DNA from: Halalkalibacter alkaliphilus
GTDB taxonomy: Bacteria > Bacillota > Bacilli > Bacillales > Bacillaceae_D
NCBI RefSeq assembly: GCF_023555415.1
Contig: NZ_JAKRYL010000001.1
Coordinates: 1-64,000, forward strand
Length of the DNA stretch: 64,000 nucleotides
Direction of reading: 5' to 3'
Shown here: one piece after another, positions 8,944 through 18,570 of the stretch
Numbering within the stretch: position 1 is the stretch's first letter
Layout: each line of letters begins with the position of its first letter
Program-made: the position numbers and the translations under genes
Notes under the pieces: model-generated
Seen by the model: only the letters and a program-made list of their open reading frames with translations
Database searches by the model: none
What the model was told of the DNA's origin: nothing

Positions 8944-10439
8944 GACCTCACCCCTTTATCCTCAGCGATTGCTTTTATTTTTTTACCTCTATTTAAAAAG
9001 AAACTACTTGCTAAAATAGCAACAATTAACACAGCAATGATGATAACACCAGGTCTTGTTAGCCACTCTAACCCAAAGCGCGAGAAGGAAATCCATAAAT
9101 ACCTTTCCGCAGATAAAGCAAGTACAAAACCGATCAGAATTGGGGCTCTTGGCCAATCAAGTTGTTTCATTATCCAACCTACAATCCCAATTACGAGAAA
9201 GAGAATAATATCCCCCCAATGGTTGCTTGTTTGATAGGCTCCAAGAATTAATAAGACTGCTAAAAATGGAACTAGTTTCGATGGATGAACTGTACTAAAT
9301 TTCGCAATGGGCTTGATTAATAGTAAACATGCGATTGCTCCAAAGATATTTGCAATGATTAACGTCCAAATAATTGACATTGTAAGTGGGAGCTGCGTTG
9401 TCACTAACTGTGGTCCTGCTTCCATTCCCATTAACAGCAGACCACCTAATAATATTGCCGTCGTTCCACTACCTGGAATCCCAAACATCAATGTTGGAAT
9501 AAGTGCTCCACCTTCTTTAGCATTGTTCGCACTTTCTGGGGCAATAACACCTCGTATATCACCCTTACCAAAGCTCTCATTTTTCTTACTTGTTTGTTTT
9601 GCAATCCCATAACTCAACCAGTCCACTACACTTCCGCCAAGTCCTGGAACGAAACCTGTTACAGCACCAAGGGCGGAACTACGGAATACAAGCCATTTAT
9701 GACTAAGCGAGTCCTTTACTCCTGTTAACCAACTCCCAGATAATTTCGCCCCTTTTGAAATACTTTGATTAGATACAAGTAAATCAATGAGAACTGGAAA
9801 GGCAAACAATCCTAGAGCAATTAACGGCAATGGGATGCCATTAAATAGATATAACCAATCAAATGTATAACGATATTCCGGAACAGCAGGAGCACTTCCG
9901 ATTGTTCCTAACATCATTCCAAATAATCCAGCAATAATACCAATAACAGGGCGCTTCCCCGATAAGATACCTACCATACTTAAACCAAGTAACGCCAACA
10001 TAAAGAGTTCAGGTGATCCAAAGGCGAGAACAAGAGGCCTAACAAATGGGATGACCAAAAATAGTACGACCCCACCGATAATTCCACCAATCATTGAACA
10101 GAAAAAGGCTGCACCTAGAGCCCTTGACGCTTCTCCTTTTTGCGCTAGTGGGAAACCGTCCATTATTGTTGCTTGAGAGCCTGAAGAACCCGGTATACCA
10201 AGCAAAACAGAAGGAAATGTATCACCTGTATGAACTACTGCTATCATTCCTATTAGTAAAGCCATCCCTGTGAAAGGATCCATTCCATACACGAAAGGCA
10301 GTAGAATAGACATTCCTACCGTGCCACTAAGTCCTGGTAATAATCCGATCGTTAATCCAAGCATGATCCCTAAAAACATAAATCCAATTCTGGAAGGATC
10401 CAAAACGATTTCTAATGTCTGAAACAATGTCTCTATCAT
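8940..10439 (-). CDS. TctA-like large membrane subunit of a tripartite tricarboxylate transporter
   Basis: 499 residues and about 12 membrane helices. The two pseudo-repeat signatures of the family are present: GLLPGLSGTVGMSILLPF near residue 30 and FVPGLGGSVVDWLSYG near 265, plus GIPGSGTTAILLGGLL. It translocates the carboxylate delivered by TctC, probably with cations. The frame is open to 10496, but GGTGAGAG precedes the ATG at 10439, giving MIETLFQTLE. It lies in the order tctC-tctA-tctB-lyase. Confidence 0.92.
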   Translation of the reverse strand: MIETLFQTLEIVLDPSRIGFMFLGIMLGLTIGLLPGLSGTVGMSILLPFVYGMDPFTGMALLIGMIAVVHTGDTFPSVLLGIPGSSGSQATIMDGFPLAQKGEASRALGAAFFCSMIGGIIGGVVLFLVIPFVRPLVLAFGSPELFMLALLGLSMVGILSGKRPVIGIIAGLFGMMLGTIGSAPAVPEYRYTFDWLYLFNGIPLPLIALGLFAFPVLIDLLVSNQSISKGAKLSGSWLTGVKDSLSHKWLVFRSSALGAVTGFVPGLGGSVVDWLSYGIAKQTSKKNESFGKGDIRGVIAPESANNAKEGGALIPTLMFGIPGSGTTAILLGGLLLMGMEAGPQLVTTQLPLTMSIIWTLIIANIFGAIACLLLIKPIAKFSTVHPSKLVPFLAVLLILGAYQTSNHWGDIILFLVIGIVGWIMKQLDWPRAPILIGFVLALSAERYLWISFSRFGLEWLTRPGVIIIAVLIVAILASSFFLNRGKKIKAIAEDKGVRS

Positions 10440-10527
10440 ACTCTCACCTTCTTCCTTATAAAAATTGTTGGAAGTCACCCCCGAAGTGACTCCCAAGCAT
10501 TTTTATTTTTTGATTTTACTTAACCAC

Positions 10528-11652
10528 TTATAGTTCAACACCATGTTCTCTTTCCAAGTATTCCACTACCCAATCTTGAACGCCATCAGGTAATTCCAGT
10601 AATTGGTTCATTAATGATTGTAGTTCTTCACCTACAAATGGGTCATAACCAAATACTTCTTGACCTTCTACAGCAAATTCTTCATCTTCAACCATATTTT
10701 CAATACCTACTACTAGAGCTTCTACAGCTTCTTCAGGTGCATCTGCATGAACCCATAGAACTTTTTGGACCGTATATAATGCACCAACAAATGCTTTATA
10801 TGCTTCCCACTCCTGACCTGTTGGCTCTTCCCCATAAATTCCTTCATAAACTTCCTTAACAGTTGGTAAATCCGGGATCTGTGGATCTCTTATTAACTCA
10901 CCATCTGAATTAATTTGGCCGATGGAATAAAGTGGTACCGCTTGCCCGCTATCAACTAACGGCAACACATTTGATAGATAAGAAGAAGTTGTTTGGAAAT
11001 CAATGTTCGTTTCCCCTTGTTCAAAAGCAATACGAGCTGGTCCGCTACTCTCATAACCGAAAATCGCATCAACATCTAAACCTAACACTTCAAATGAAAG
11101 AATCGTTGTAAGAGGTAGTCCTGTTGCACTCGTGCCACCGTAAACAAGTTGTTGATTTGCTTCTAATAATTGGCTAGGATCCGTTACACCTGTATCACTA
11201 GAAATATAGACGACTCCTCCATCAGGATAGCCAAGAACCGGTGTCATCTCTTTATAGTCAAATTTAACAGCTGGGTTGTTAAGTAGATAAGCAGTTGTTG
11301 TCGAAATACTTGCCCAAAATGTATGCTCTCCATTTGCTTCTCTCATTAAAGCGAATTCATTTGAACCTGTAATCGTTCCACCACCAGGCACATTGACCGG
11401 TTGAACTGTTGGATTGCCTTCAAGATGTTCATGTAAATATGGAGCCATGAACCGTCCCATAATATCAGAGCCTCCACCAGGACTTGTTGGAATTAAAATT
11501 TCTAGTGACTTCCCATCATAAAAAGCTGTATCTCCATTATTATTTGCACTTTCATTTACATTTGTACTTGCCCCATCATTACTTGAACATGCTACAATAG
11601 TTAGTAGCGTTGCGATGAAAAAAAAGGCTAACAAACTCTTTTTAACTAACAT
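10528..11652 (-). CDS. TctC-like extracytoplasmic solute-binding lipoprotein
   Basis: The signal peptide ends in a lipobox (LLTIVACSSN, Cys22), so the protein is anchored outside the membrane. The mature part begins with the tripartite-tricarboxylate receptor pattern LEILIPTSPGGGSDIMGR, followed by NVPGGGTITGSNEF and a VYGGTSATGLPL segment. At 374 residues it is somewhat longer than usual, with an acidic C-terminal half. It captures a carboxylate for TctAB. The promoter region is shared with the divergent CitA-type kinase gene, and a cre-like palindrome lies between the two. Confidence 0.88.
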   Translation of the reverse strand: MLVKKSLLAFFFIATLLTIVACSSNDGASTNVNESANNNGDTAFYDGKSLEILIPTSPGGGSDIMGRFMAPYLHEHLEGNPTVQPVNVPGGGTITGSNEFALMREANGEHTFWASISTTTAYLLNNPAVKFDYKEMTPVLGYPDGGVVYISSDTGVTDPSQLLEANQQLVYGGTSATGLPLTTILSFEVLGLDVDAIFGYESSGPARIAFEQGETNIDFQTTSSYLSNVLPLVDSGQAVPLYSIGQINSDGELIRDPQIPDLPTVKEVYEGIYGEEPTGQEWEAYKAFVGALYTVQKVLWVHADAPEEAVEALVVGIENMVEDEEFAVEGQEVFGYDPFVGEELQSLMNQLLELPDGVQDWVVEYLEREHGVEL

Positions 11653-11760
11653 AGTACTTCCCCCTAAGTTTTTATATTTGTGATGATTTTTTCAATTGAC
11701 TATGTATATCTTTACTTATCAATCAATCGAAAAGAGATTCATCTCTTAAATGAAAGTGTA

Positions 11761-11776
11761 TAGTAAGCGCTTACTA
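11761..11776. promoter_or_regulatory. cre-like 16-bp palindrome in the tctC / citA-like divergent promoter region
   Basis: TAGTAAGCGCTTACTA is a perfect palindrome closely resembling the CcpA-binding cre core (TGWAANCGNTNWCA). It lies about 110 bp before tctC and 100 bp before the kinase gene. Catabolite repression of carboxylate uptake would be expected from the family. The first position differs from the consensus TG. Confidence 0.6.
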
Positions 11777-11874
11777 AAATGAATATTTTTAAAATTTATA
11801 TTATTAGTTCTATTTTTTTTATTTTTTTCATTTTTTTCACGAATCTATAAATGGAAGGGATTAGGAGGGTAGCG

Positions 11875-13467
11875 ATGTGGAAAAGAATTAAATTTAACCT
11901 TTTATTAAAAATGATTTTATTAATGTCCTTTGTTTTGATTTCTTGTCTTATAGTGACCCTCTTCCTCTTCACTTCTATTTTTAATGAAGCAATGAATAAG
12001 CATTTTGGGGAACGTGCAATGGATGTTGCTATATTAGTTGCTAAGAATGATCAAATAATCGATGCCTTTGAATCTGAGAATCCATCTGCTGTTATTCAAC
12101 CTATAGCTGAAACAATCAGAGAACTAACTGGTGCTAGTTATGTCGTAGTTGGAAATACAGAGGATATTCGATACTCACATCATGACCAAGATCAAATAGG
12201 TCAAGAAATGGGTACGAGTAATGAAGATGTATTCCTGCATGAGCAATCAGTTATATATAAAGGAGTTGGGGTATCAGGTGCTGCAACAAAAGCGAAAACA
12301 CCTATCTACAATAGGGACGATCAGCTAATAGGTGTCTCATCAATTGGATTTTTATATGAAGATATTAAAAATAAACTAAACAATTACTTAACTCTCGCCT
12401 CGCAATTCTTTATTGGCGTTTTAATTCTAGCGATTATTGGGATGATTCTAGTAGCAAGAAAATTAAAGAAAATGTTCTTCGGTTTAGAACCAGAAGAGAT
12501 CTCTTACTTATTTAAAGAAAAGGAAGCCATTTTGGAGTCAATACACGACCCCATTATCGCTACAAACAGTACCGGACACATCGTCTCAATTAATAAGAAA
12601 GCGCGTAACATTCCGTACTTTAGAAACATAAACATTGGAGATTCAATTAAGCACCCGCAACTTATTTTGGAACTTAATTCAGTTAACAAAGAGAAGGAAA
12701 TCACAAACAGAGAAATTATCATTGACCATTCTGTCTATGTGATGGACCACTCTCCCTTTTTACATAATGACACATTATTAGGAGTTGTCTTTACATTACG
12801 TCCAGTATCTGAAATTCAACAATTAAAAGAGGATTTTTCAAAAATAAAAGTCTTTACAGAAAATATGCGTTCACAAAATCATGAGTTTCTAAATAAGTTA
12901 AACACTATCTATGGATTGCTCAAATTAGATAAAACTAATGATGCTATACAACTAATTTCAAAAGAAGTCGAATACCGACAAGATTTTTTAGCCTTTTTAA
13001 TTGAATCCGTAAGAAACCCAATGATTGCTGCTTGTCTTTTGGGGAAAGCAAATCGTGCAACAGAGCGAAAAGTTCAATTAGAAATTGACAATGAAAGCGA
13101 ACTTAGCCCATTGCCTGATACATTTGATGAACAGACCTTAGTTACGATTATTGCCAATGTCATCGAAAATGCAATTGAAGCAGCGTATAAAGCCCATTAC
13201 TCTGAAGGAAAAGTTAATATATCCTTCACTGACTTAGGTCCCGATATTATTTTTGATATTGAAGACAATGGAAAAGGTATTTTGCCGGAGGAAGAGTGGA
13301 AAATTTTCGAGGAAGGCTATACTTCGAAAGAATCACCCAAAAATCATGGTTTAGGTTTGGCTATTGTTAAGAACTCTCTTGAAAAGTTAAATGGAAATGT
13401 CTTTATTACAGAAAGTCAATTAGGCGGAGCAAGATTCACAATTACCATTCCAAAACAAGTAATATAA
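11875..13467 (+). CDS. CitA/DcuS-type sensor histidine kinase
   Basis: Membrane helix at about residues 12-36, an extracytoplasmic PAS-like (PDC/sCACHE) sensor up to about 165, a second helix at about 174-194, a cytoplasmic PAS domain (about 215-315), then the SpoOB-type dimer motif SQNHEFLNKLNTI with His336 and an ATPase domain (NVIENAIEAA, DNGKGI, HGLGLAIVKNSL). This layout belongs to sensors of extracellular citrate, malate or fumarate. It is divergent from the Tct operon, so it probably senses that operon's substrate. AGGAGG precedes the ATG at 11875; an earlier in-frame ATG at 11851 lacks a site. Confidence 0.9.
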   Translation: MWKRIKFNLLLKMILLMSFVLISCLIVTLFLFTSIFNEAMNKHFGERAMDVAILVAKNDQIIDAFESENPSAVIQPIAETIRELTGASYVVVGNTEDIRYSHHDQDQIGQEMGTSNEDVFLHEQSVIYKGVGVSGAATKAKTPIYNRDDQLIGVSSIGFLYEDIKNKLNNYLTLASQFFIGVLILAIIGMILVARKLKKMFFGLEPEEISYLFKEKEAILESIHDPIIATNSTGHIVSINKKARNIPYFRNINIGDSIKHPQLILELNSVNKEKEITNREIIIDHSVYVMDHSPFLHNDTLLGVVFTLRPVSEIQQLKEDFSKIKVFTENMRSQNHEFLNKLNTIYGLLKLDKTNDAIQLISKEVEYRQDFLAFLIESVRNPMIAACLLGKANRATERKVQLEIDNESELSPLPDTFDEQTLVTIIANVIENAIEAAYKAHYSEGKVNISFTDLGPDIIFDIEDNGKGILPEEEWKIFEEGYTSKESPKNHGLGLAIVKNSLEKLNGNVFITESQLGGARFTITIPKQVI

Positions 13468-13482
13468 AAAGGGAGAATCATA

Positions 13483-14199
13483 ATGTTGAATACGAATAAC
13501 CTTATTGATGTGATGATTATAGAAGACGATGAAGTGGCTGCTGTTAGTTATTCTAAATTTATTGAAAAAATAGATTCCTTAAAGGTATCATTTATTGCTA
13601 ATACGGGAGAACAAGCTTTAGAATTACTAGAAAACTACCAACCTAAGTTAATTTTACTGGATGTATTTCTACCTGACATCCATGGTATTGAATTACTTTG
13701 GAAAATTAGAAATAAGTATCGTAATATTGACATTATATTAATAACCGCATCTAACGATAAAAAATCGGTTGCGGAAGCTATTCGTGGTGGCGTATTTAGT
13801 TACCTTATAAAGCCAGTAATGATGAACCGCTTTATTTCAACCTTAGAAAAATATAAATCTATTACATCAAAACTAGATCAAAAAGAATTATTTGTTCAAA
13901 ATGAAGTTGACTCCCTTTTTCTTACAAGCGAAACATCTTCTAAATCGACAGAAGTCCCATCTATCAAAAATTTCCCAAAAGGAATCGATAAATTAACACT
14001 TAATCGGATTAAAGAAATAATTGTTAACCTATCTGAAAGTGTAAATGCTGATGAATGTGCTGCATTAGCAGGAGTGAGTCATTCCACTTCCCGTCGTTAC
14101 TTAGAATATCTCGCTTCCGAAGACTTAATAGAAATTACAATTCACCACGGTACCGTTGGGAGGCCAGAACGCCGTTATCAATTAAAACAGCCAAACTAA
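13483..14199 (+). CDS. CitB/DcuR-type response regulator
   Basis: Receiver domain with acid pocket IIEDDE and phospho-acceptor Asp60 in LILLDVFLPD, then a linker and a C-terminal helix-turn-helix (DECAALAGVSHSTSRRYLEYL) as in CitB, DctR and MalR. It is cotranscribed with the CitA-type kinase (15-bp gap, GGGAG site) and likely activates the divergent tct operon in the presence of the carboxylate. 238 residues is a normal length. Confidence 0.9.
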   Translation: MLNTNNLIDVMIIEDDEVAAVSYSKFIEKIDSLKVSFIANTGEQALELLENYQPKLILLDVFLPDIHGIELLWKIRNKYRNIDIILITASNDKKSVAEAIRGGVFSYLIKPVMMNRFISTLEKYKSITSKLDQKELFVQNEVDSLFLTSETSSKSTEVPSIKNFPKGIDKLTLNRIKEIIVNLSESVNADECAALAGVSHSTSRRYLEYLASEDLIEITIHHGTVGRPERRYQLKQPN

Positions 14200-14247
14200 T
14201 AATTAATATTCTCTTATTAGTAGACTTTTTCATAAGTCTTTGAGAAA

Positions 14248-14305
14248 CAAAGGCGGTTCTCTTACTTCTTATTAATTATAAAGAAGCATAAGAACCGTCC
14301 CCTTG
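14248..14305. repeat. REP-like inverted repeat, GGGACGGTTCT family, copy 1
   Basis: Arms CAAAGGCGGTTCT...CTTCTT and its near reverse complement AAGAAGCATAAGAACCG followed by TCCCCTTG enclose a short AT loop. A related element with GGGACGGACCT arms lies at 20811-20868. The element follows the citB-like stop and may serve as a bidirectional terminator between it and sqhC. Confidence 0.6.
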
Positions 14306-14438
14306 AATCCCTAACTTTTGAGAATGTTTAAGACTACTAATAATTACAAAGTTCAATCATATAAGATTACGTAAATGTTTTTATTGATAACTTCCCAATA
14401 TTATCTATTTTTACGTGCAGTAAAAAGGAGGGTATAAG

Positions 14439-16325
14439 TTGAATATTCAAGTAAATTCAGCCATCGAAGAACTGATTCAAACGCTGCGAAGCGAGCAATC
14501 AAATGATGGTTCCTGGCGCTACTGTTTTGAAAGTGGCCCAATGACTGATGCTTACACAATTATTCTATTAAGGTCTTTAGAAAACGATCAAGAAGAATGG
14601 TTTATTCAGCAGCTCGTAAAAAGACTGCTTCACAAACAAGAAAAAAGCGGAGCTTGGAAATTGTACCATGATGAACAAGAAGGCAATCTATCAGCTACAG
14701 TTGAAGCGTACTTCGCCTTATTATACTCAGGGTATGTTGAAAAGCAGTCAGAAAACATGAAACAGGCAAAAACGTTTATTATAAAGCAAGGTGGTCTCAC
14801 AAACACAAGCAACTTCACAAAAATCATACTCGCATTAACTGGTCAAATACCGTGGCCAAAGCATTTACAATTGCCAATTGAACTGATTCTTCTTCCACGT
14901 ACTTCCCCTATTAACTTTTATGATTTGGTCGGCTATACTCGTGTACACTTTGCCGCAATGCTCATCTCATCTAATCTTAATTTCAAACTCAAAACAAGCC
15001 GAACACCTGATTTATCTGATATGGTTCTAGAGCGTTTTCCAAATGATGCTGAATATGATTCAGAGGAAGCAAGGTTTATTGTAAGCACCGTAAAGGATGA
15101 AATAAAGAAACTTTTAGAATTGCCCAAGCGATTACGCGATTCTGCATTAAAGAAGGCGGAGAAATTTATCATAGAACGGATTGAGCCTAATGGGTTGCTA
15201 TTTAGCTATGTTAGCTCCACCATTTATATGGTTTTCGCTTTTCTTGCCCTTGGTTATTCTAAAAATCATCGACTTATTAGAAACGCTATAAATGGGATAA
15301 AAAATCAAGTATGCCTAACTACTACCTTTCTTCATATCGAGAACTCACCATCGACCATATGGGATACTGCGTTAATAACTCACGCTCTTTTGAATGCTGG
15401 TGTTTCTGAATCTGATGAAATGATCAAGCAATCAAGCCAATATCTGTTATTACGCCAGCATTTGATCTATGGAGACTGGGCCTTCAATAACCCTAATACG
15501 TTACCAGGAGGTTGGGGATTTTCTGACATCAATACGTTTATTCCTGATGTAGATGATACGACCGCTTCTCTAAGAGCGTTAAAACAAACTGTTTCGGAAC
15601 ATCCTCAATATAGAAGTAGCTGGAATCGTGGACTTGACTGGGTTTTATCAATGCAAAATAATGACGGTGGATGGGCAGCTTTTGAAAAAAATACAGATAA
15701 AAAGCTACTGAAGTATTTCCCTTTTGATGCTGCGGATCGTTCTGTTATTGATCCATCTACAACAGATTTAACCGGAAGAACTCTAGAGTATTTAGGAAAC
15801 GAGGCGAACCTTCTTTTGCCCCACCCTCAATTAGAAAAAGGTTCTCAATGGCTACAAAGAAATCAAGAGGACGATGGATCTTGGTATGGACGTTGGGGTA
15901 TTTGTTACATTTATGGAACATGGGCAGCCATTACAGGAATGAAAGCAATTGGAATGGACTCGAACCACTTCTCCATCAAGAAGGGTATTGATTGGCTTCT
16001 TTCCATTCAAAATAAGGATGGTGGATGGGGAGAATCGTGTTACAGTGATATTCGTAACAAATATGTCCCATTGCATGCAAGCACCCCTTCGCAAACAGCG
16101 TGGGCCTTAGATGCGTTGATTGCTGCTTACGACAAACCAACAGAAGCCATTCATAATGGAATTGCGTATTTATTAGAAAATATTTATCAGAATCATTGGA
16201 CTATAAACTATCCTACTGGCGCAGGACTCCCCGGCGGATTTTATATTCATTATCATAGTTACAAATATATATGGCCACTATTAACATTAAGTAACTATCG
16301 AAACAAGTATGAGTATCTAAGTTAA
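14439..16325 (+). CDS. sqhC: squalene-hopene cyclase family; sporulenol synthase / tetraprenyl-beta-curcumene cyclase
   Basis: 628 residues, close to Bacillus SqhC. The double alpha-barrel family is shown by several QW repeats (for example QNNDGGWAAF, QEDDGSWYGRWG, QNKDGGWGES) and the protonating DxDD motif, here DVDD at residues 370-373. The N-terminus (LRSEQSNDGSWRYCFE) resembles SqhC and not hopanoid cyclases of Gram-negatives. It cyclises C35 terpenes into sporulenes, which protect spores from oxidation. It starts at a TTG just after a strong AAAGGAGGG site. Monocistronic, with a terminator directly after. Confidence 0.88.
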   Translation: MNIQVNSAIEELIQTLRSEQSNDGSWRYCFESGPMTDAYTIILLRSLENDQEEWFIQQLVKRLLHKQEKSGAWKLYHDEQEGNLSATVEAYFALLYSGYVEKQSENMKQAKTFIIKQGGLTNTSNFTKIILALTGQIPWPKHLQLPIELILLPRTSPINFYDLVGYTRVHFAAMLISSNLNFKLKTSRTPDLSDMVLERFPNDAEYDSEEARFIVSTVKDEIKKLLELPKRLRDSALKKAEKFIIERIEPNGLLFSYVSSTIYMVFAFLALGYSKNHRLIRNAINGIKNQVCLTTTFLHIENSPSTIWDTALITHALLNAGVSESDEMIKQSSQYLLLRQHLIYGDWAFNNPNTLPGGWGFSDINTFIPDVDDTTASLRALKQTVSEHPQYRSSWNRGLDWVLSMQNNDGGWAAFEKNTDKKLLKYFPFDAADRSVIDPSTTDLTGRTLEYLGNEANLLLPHPQLEKGSQWLQRNQEDDGSWYGRWGICYIYGTWAAITGMKAIGMDSNHFSIKKGIDWLLSIQNKDGGWGESCYSDIRNKYVPLHASTPSQTAWALDALIAAYDKPTEAIHNGIAYLLENIYQNHWTINYPTGAGLPGGFYIHYHSYKYIWPLLTLSNYRNKYEYLS

Positions 16326-16372
16326 TGCCCTTACTAGCTAATACCAATTCATTTTTAAATATAAGGCATTGA

Positions 16373-16408
16373 AAACCGCGCTTTATTCTTAGACACGCGG
16401 TTTTTTTT
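16373..16408 (+). terminator. Rho-independent terminator after sqhC
   Basis: Stem AAACCGCG / CGCGGTTT with a 14-base loop and a run of eight T. It can also end transcripts of the converging bactofilin operon. Confidence 0.85.
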
Positions 16409-16490
16409 ATTGATAAGTATATGGACATCTACAACTCTTTTGCATTAGGCTTTGAATAGACTATTTATTTAATCAGTATGGTCTAAATTT

Positions 16491-17216
16491 TTAAAGTTTC
16501 TCGGATTTCTCGACGACAGCCTTTTCCGATACATTTAGGTCACTGCTATACTCGATTAACTCAATTTCACACCCAGGACCGATCTCTACTGTATTTCCAC
16601 GAACAACTTTCGCCTTCGTATATTCTAGTTTAATCACATCACCTTCAATGATATTGGCATGTAATTCTTTGCTCAACGTTTTAATCAACTTATCTAATAA
16701 AAGAATGGGGCGCCGGTTTCTTTTTACAGTAATCACTTCTCCACCGATTTCTTTCACAGATGATTTCCCATGTAACGATATTTCAACGTGATCGGCATTG
16801 AGTAATCCATCAATGGTAAAGGCTCCATTAAGCTCTGCTTTCTCCACTTCACAATCGCCAGCTACCTTAATCATTCCTTCGAGGAGAATGGCGTCGCCTT
16901 TTAAAGATTGTTTCAATCGTGTATGCCCCTTGATTTCCATTTTCCGAAAACATGCATGTCCGTCTATCGTTAAATCCCCGTGGATCTCAATCTCGTCAGA
17001 AGAAAAATTCCCCTGTACCTTTGTACTTCCGTTGATAACAGCGTTCTGGGACGTGATATCCCCATTTATTTTTGCCGAACCATTACACTCAAAATCATTA
17101 CATTCTACATCTCCATGTATTGCTCCATGGCCATTGATCTCAACCTTTATGAATGAGCCACCACCTGACTCACTATGCCCAGATAGAATTAAGTCCCCTT
17201 TTGCTTTTTGAACCAT
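16491..17216 (-). CDS. yhbF: bactofilin-like polymer-forming protein, YhbF (BacF) homologue
   Basis: Repetitive beta-helix protein with a regular short-strand pattern (GHGAIHGDVECNDFECNG, GSAKINGDI, STKVQGNFSS), as in bactofilins, and a second part around residues 180-225 containing the metal- or partner-binding-like GNTVEIGPGCEIELIEYS shared with its neighbour YhbE. In B. subtilis the yhbE-yhbF pair (bacE, bacF) polymerises and is linked to motility. An ATG at 17231 has no ribosome site; GGGGGA is correctly spaced for ATG at 17216. Third gene of yhbD-yhbE-yhbF. Confidence 0.85.
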   Translation of the reverse strand: MVQKAKGDLILSGHSESGGGSFIKVEINGHGAIHGDVECNDFECNGSAKINGDITSQNAVINGSTKVQGNFSSDEIEIHGDLTIDGHACFRKMEIKGHTRLKQSLKGDAILLEGMIKVAGDCEVEKAELNGAFTIDGLLNADHVEISLHGKSSVKEIGGEVITVKRNRRPILLLDKLIKTLSKELHANIIEGDVIKLEYTKAKVVRGNTVEIGPGCEIELIEYSSDLNVSEKAVVEKSEKL

Positions 17217-17233
17217 AATGAAATCCCCCATTA

Positions 17234-17890
17234 TTATATTTGATTAATTTGTAATATGTTTTTTGAATTTTTATCTTTACTTGTAAAGGTAGACCTATAT
17301 TCAACTTTCTCAATATGGCAATTTGGACCTATTTCAATGTCATTTCCTCTAACTATTTTTGCTGTGGTATGTTCTAAATAAATGTTATCTCCTTCTATTA
17401 CCTCTGCTTCTAGTGTGTAAGATCGCTTCAAGAAACCTCTACTTTTAATTACTATCTTCTCACCACCAATTTCTCCTACCCTGCTAGGAGCAACTTGTAA
17501 ATTCACTAGTAGATCACCAACATTTAACAATCCAATGATATTAAAGCCCCCTTTAAGGTTCATTTTTTCTAGCTCCACATTTCCTTCCCCGTTGAGAAAC
17601 CCTCTCATATCAAGCGTATCAGCTTTCATCGACTTCCTAGCATTTAGCTCACCAATAACTTTTATTCTATTACTTTTTGTTTCTTCATCTATACTTAGCT
17701 TCCCAATTACATGCACTTGATCCATTGACGCTATTCCTTTTATACGACATTCCCCAATAATCTTTGTTTCTTTGGAAGAAACACCTTCAGAAATTTCCCC
17801 TTGTCCAGTAACTTTAATTTTTTCGTAATCTCCACCAGGATAGGTTCCTTCTCCTATAACCTTTAAATTTTTATTTATTTTCATTGTCAT
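17234..17890 (-). CDS. yhbE: bactofilin-like polymer-forming protein, YhbE (BacE) homologue
   Basis: 218 residues of beta-helix repeats (KVTGQGEISEGVSS, ETKIIGECRIKG) ending in GNDIEIGPNCHIEKVEYRS, a motif repeated in YhbF. This shared tail indicates a paralogous pair that probably co-assembles. Its ATG directly follows the yhbD stop (TAA ATG) with GGGGG seven bases upstream, so translation is coupled to yhbD. Confidence 0.85.
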   Translation of the reverse strand: MTMKINKNLKVIGEGTYPGGDYEKIKVTGQGEISEGVSSKETKIIGECRIKGIASMDQVHVIGKLSIDEETKSNRIKVIGELNARKSMKADTLDMRGFLNGEGNVELEKMNLKGGFNIIGLLNVGDLLVNLQVAPSRVGEIGGEKIVIKSRGFLKRSYTLEAEVIEGDNIYLEHTTAKIVRGNDIEIGPNCHIEKVEYRSTFTSKDKNSKNILQINQI

Positions 17891-18535
17891 TTAAAAACCC
17901 CCTGTTACTAAGGAATCCAGTAGTTTATTCAATTCTGTTTCAATGTCCAATAAAACAGCCACTTTGGTTTTCTCATCAACATAAAAGTCGTCGGGGTTGG
18001 TAACTAGTAACACTGTTACAACACCCATCTTTCTTAACACCACTAATGATGCACGCTTTTCCTCTAGCTTAGGAAAATGGTCATGTAATGTTTGAATGAC
18101 CTGCATTCCTTCTTCCCATCCGACCTCTCCTGTCTCCAAAGATTTATCTAAAAGATATAAAAATAGTGAAGTTTGGAAGGTTATCGTATCTAGATCACCG
18201 AATTGCTCTTCAAAAATAGCAATAGCATTTTTCGAAACAATGTTTCGTTCTATAAAATCCTTCTTTGATATGCTTATGTCCTTCTTCTTTGGAGATAAAG
18301 CATTTGCTAATTCGTCTAATGATAAAGTATCCTTCAATTCTTTAATTCTATTAATTCTTTCCACCATCTTATCTCTTGGAAAAAACGTTTCTTGTCCAGT
18401 AAATGTTGATTTCCTAATAAACCAATCGTCCGGTATTAACTTTTTTCTCTTCCAACGATAGAGCTGTCCGTAAGTAATATCCGTTTGCTCTAATAAGTCT
18501 TTTTTCGAAATTAATTCTTCATCCATCGCCTTCAC
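17891..18535 (-). CDS. yhbD: YhbD-like protein (DUF4004) with MerR-type helix-turn-helix
   Basis: The N-terminus is a MerR-like DNA-binding helix pair (LISKKDLLEQTDITYGQLYR, then WKRKKLIPDDWFIRKSTFTG), which is diagnostic of the YhbD/DUF4004 family. The rest is helical without a known domain. As first gene of the bactofilin operon it is a likely autoregulator. A dyad with AACGTAACA / TGTTACGTT arms (18547-18570) sits 12 bp before its start and is a good operator candidate. Confidence 0.85.
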   Translation of the reverse strand: MKAMDEELISKKDLLEQTDITYGQLYRWKRKKLIPDDWFIRKSTFTGQETFFPRDKMVERINRIKELKDTLSLDELANALSPKKKDISISKKDFIERNIVSKNAIAIFEEQFGDLDTITFQTSLFLYLLDKSLETGEVGWEEGMQVIQTLHDHFPKLEEKRASLVVLRKMGVVTVLLVTNPDDFYVDEKTKVAVLLDIETELNKLLDSLVTGGF

Positions 18536-18546
18536 TCCTTAATAAA

Positions 18547-18570
18547 AACGTAACATAACACTGTTACGTT
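18547..18570. promoter_or_regulatory. dyad upstream of yhbD, candidate operator
   Basis: Two perfect 9-bp arms, AACGTAACA and TGTTACGTT, separated by six bases. It lies between the probable promoter and the start of yhbD, whose product has a MerR-like DNA-binding domain. Confidence 0.5.

Noticed and set aside
16798-17211. 137-codon plus-strand frame opposite yhbF
   Set aside because: It is an antisense shadow of the repetitive bactofilin gene, with no ribosome site.
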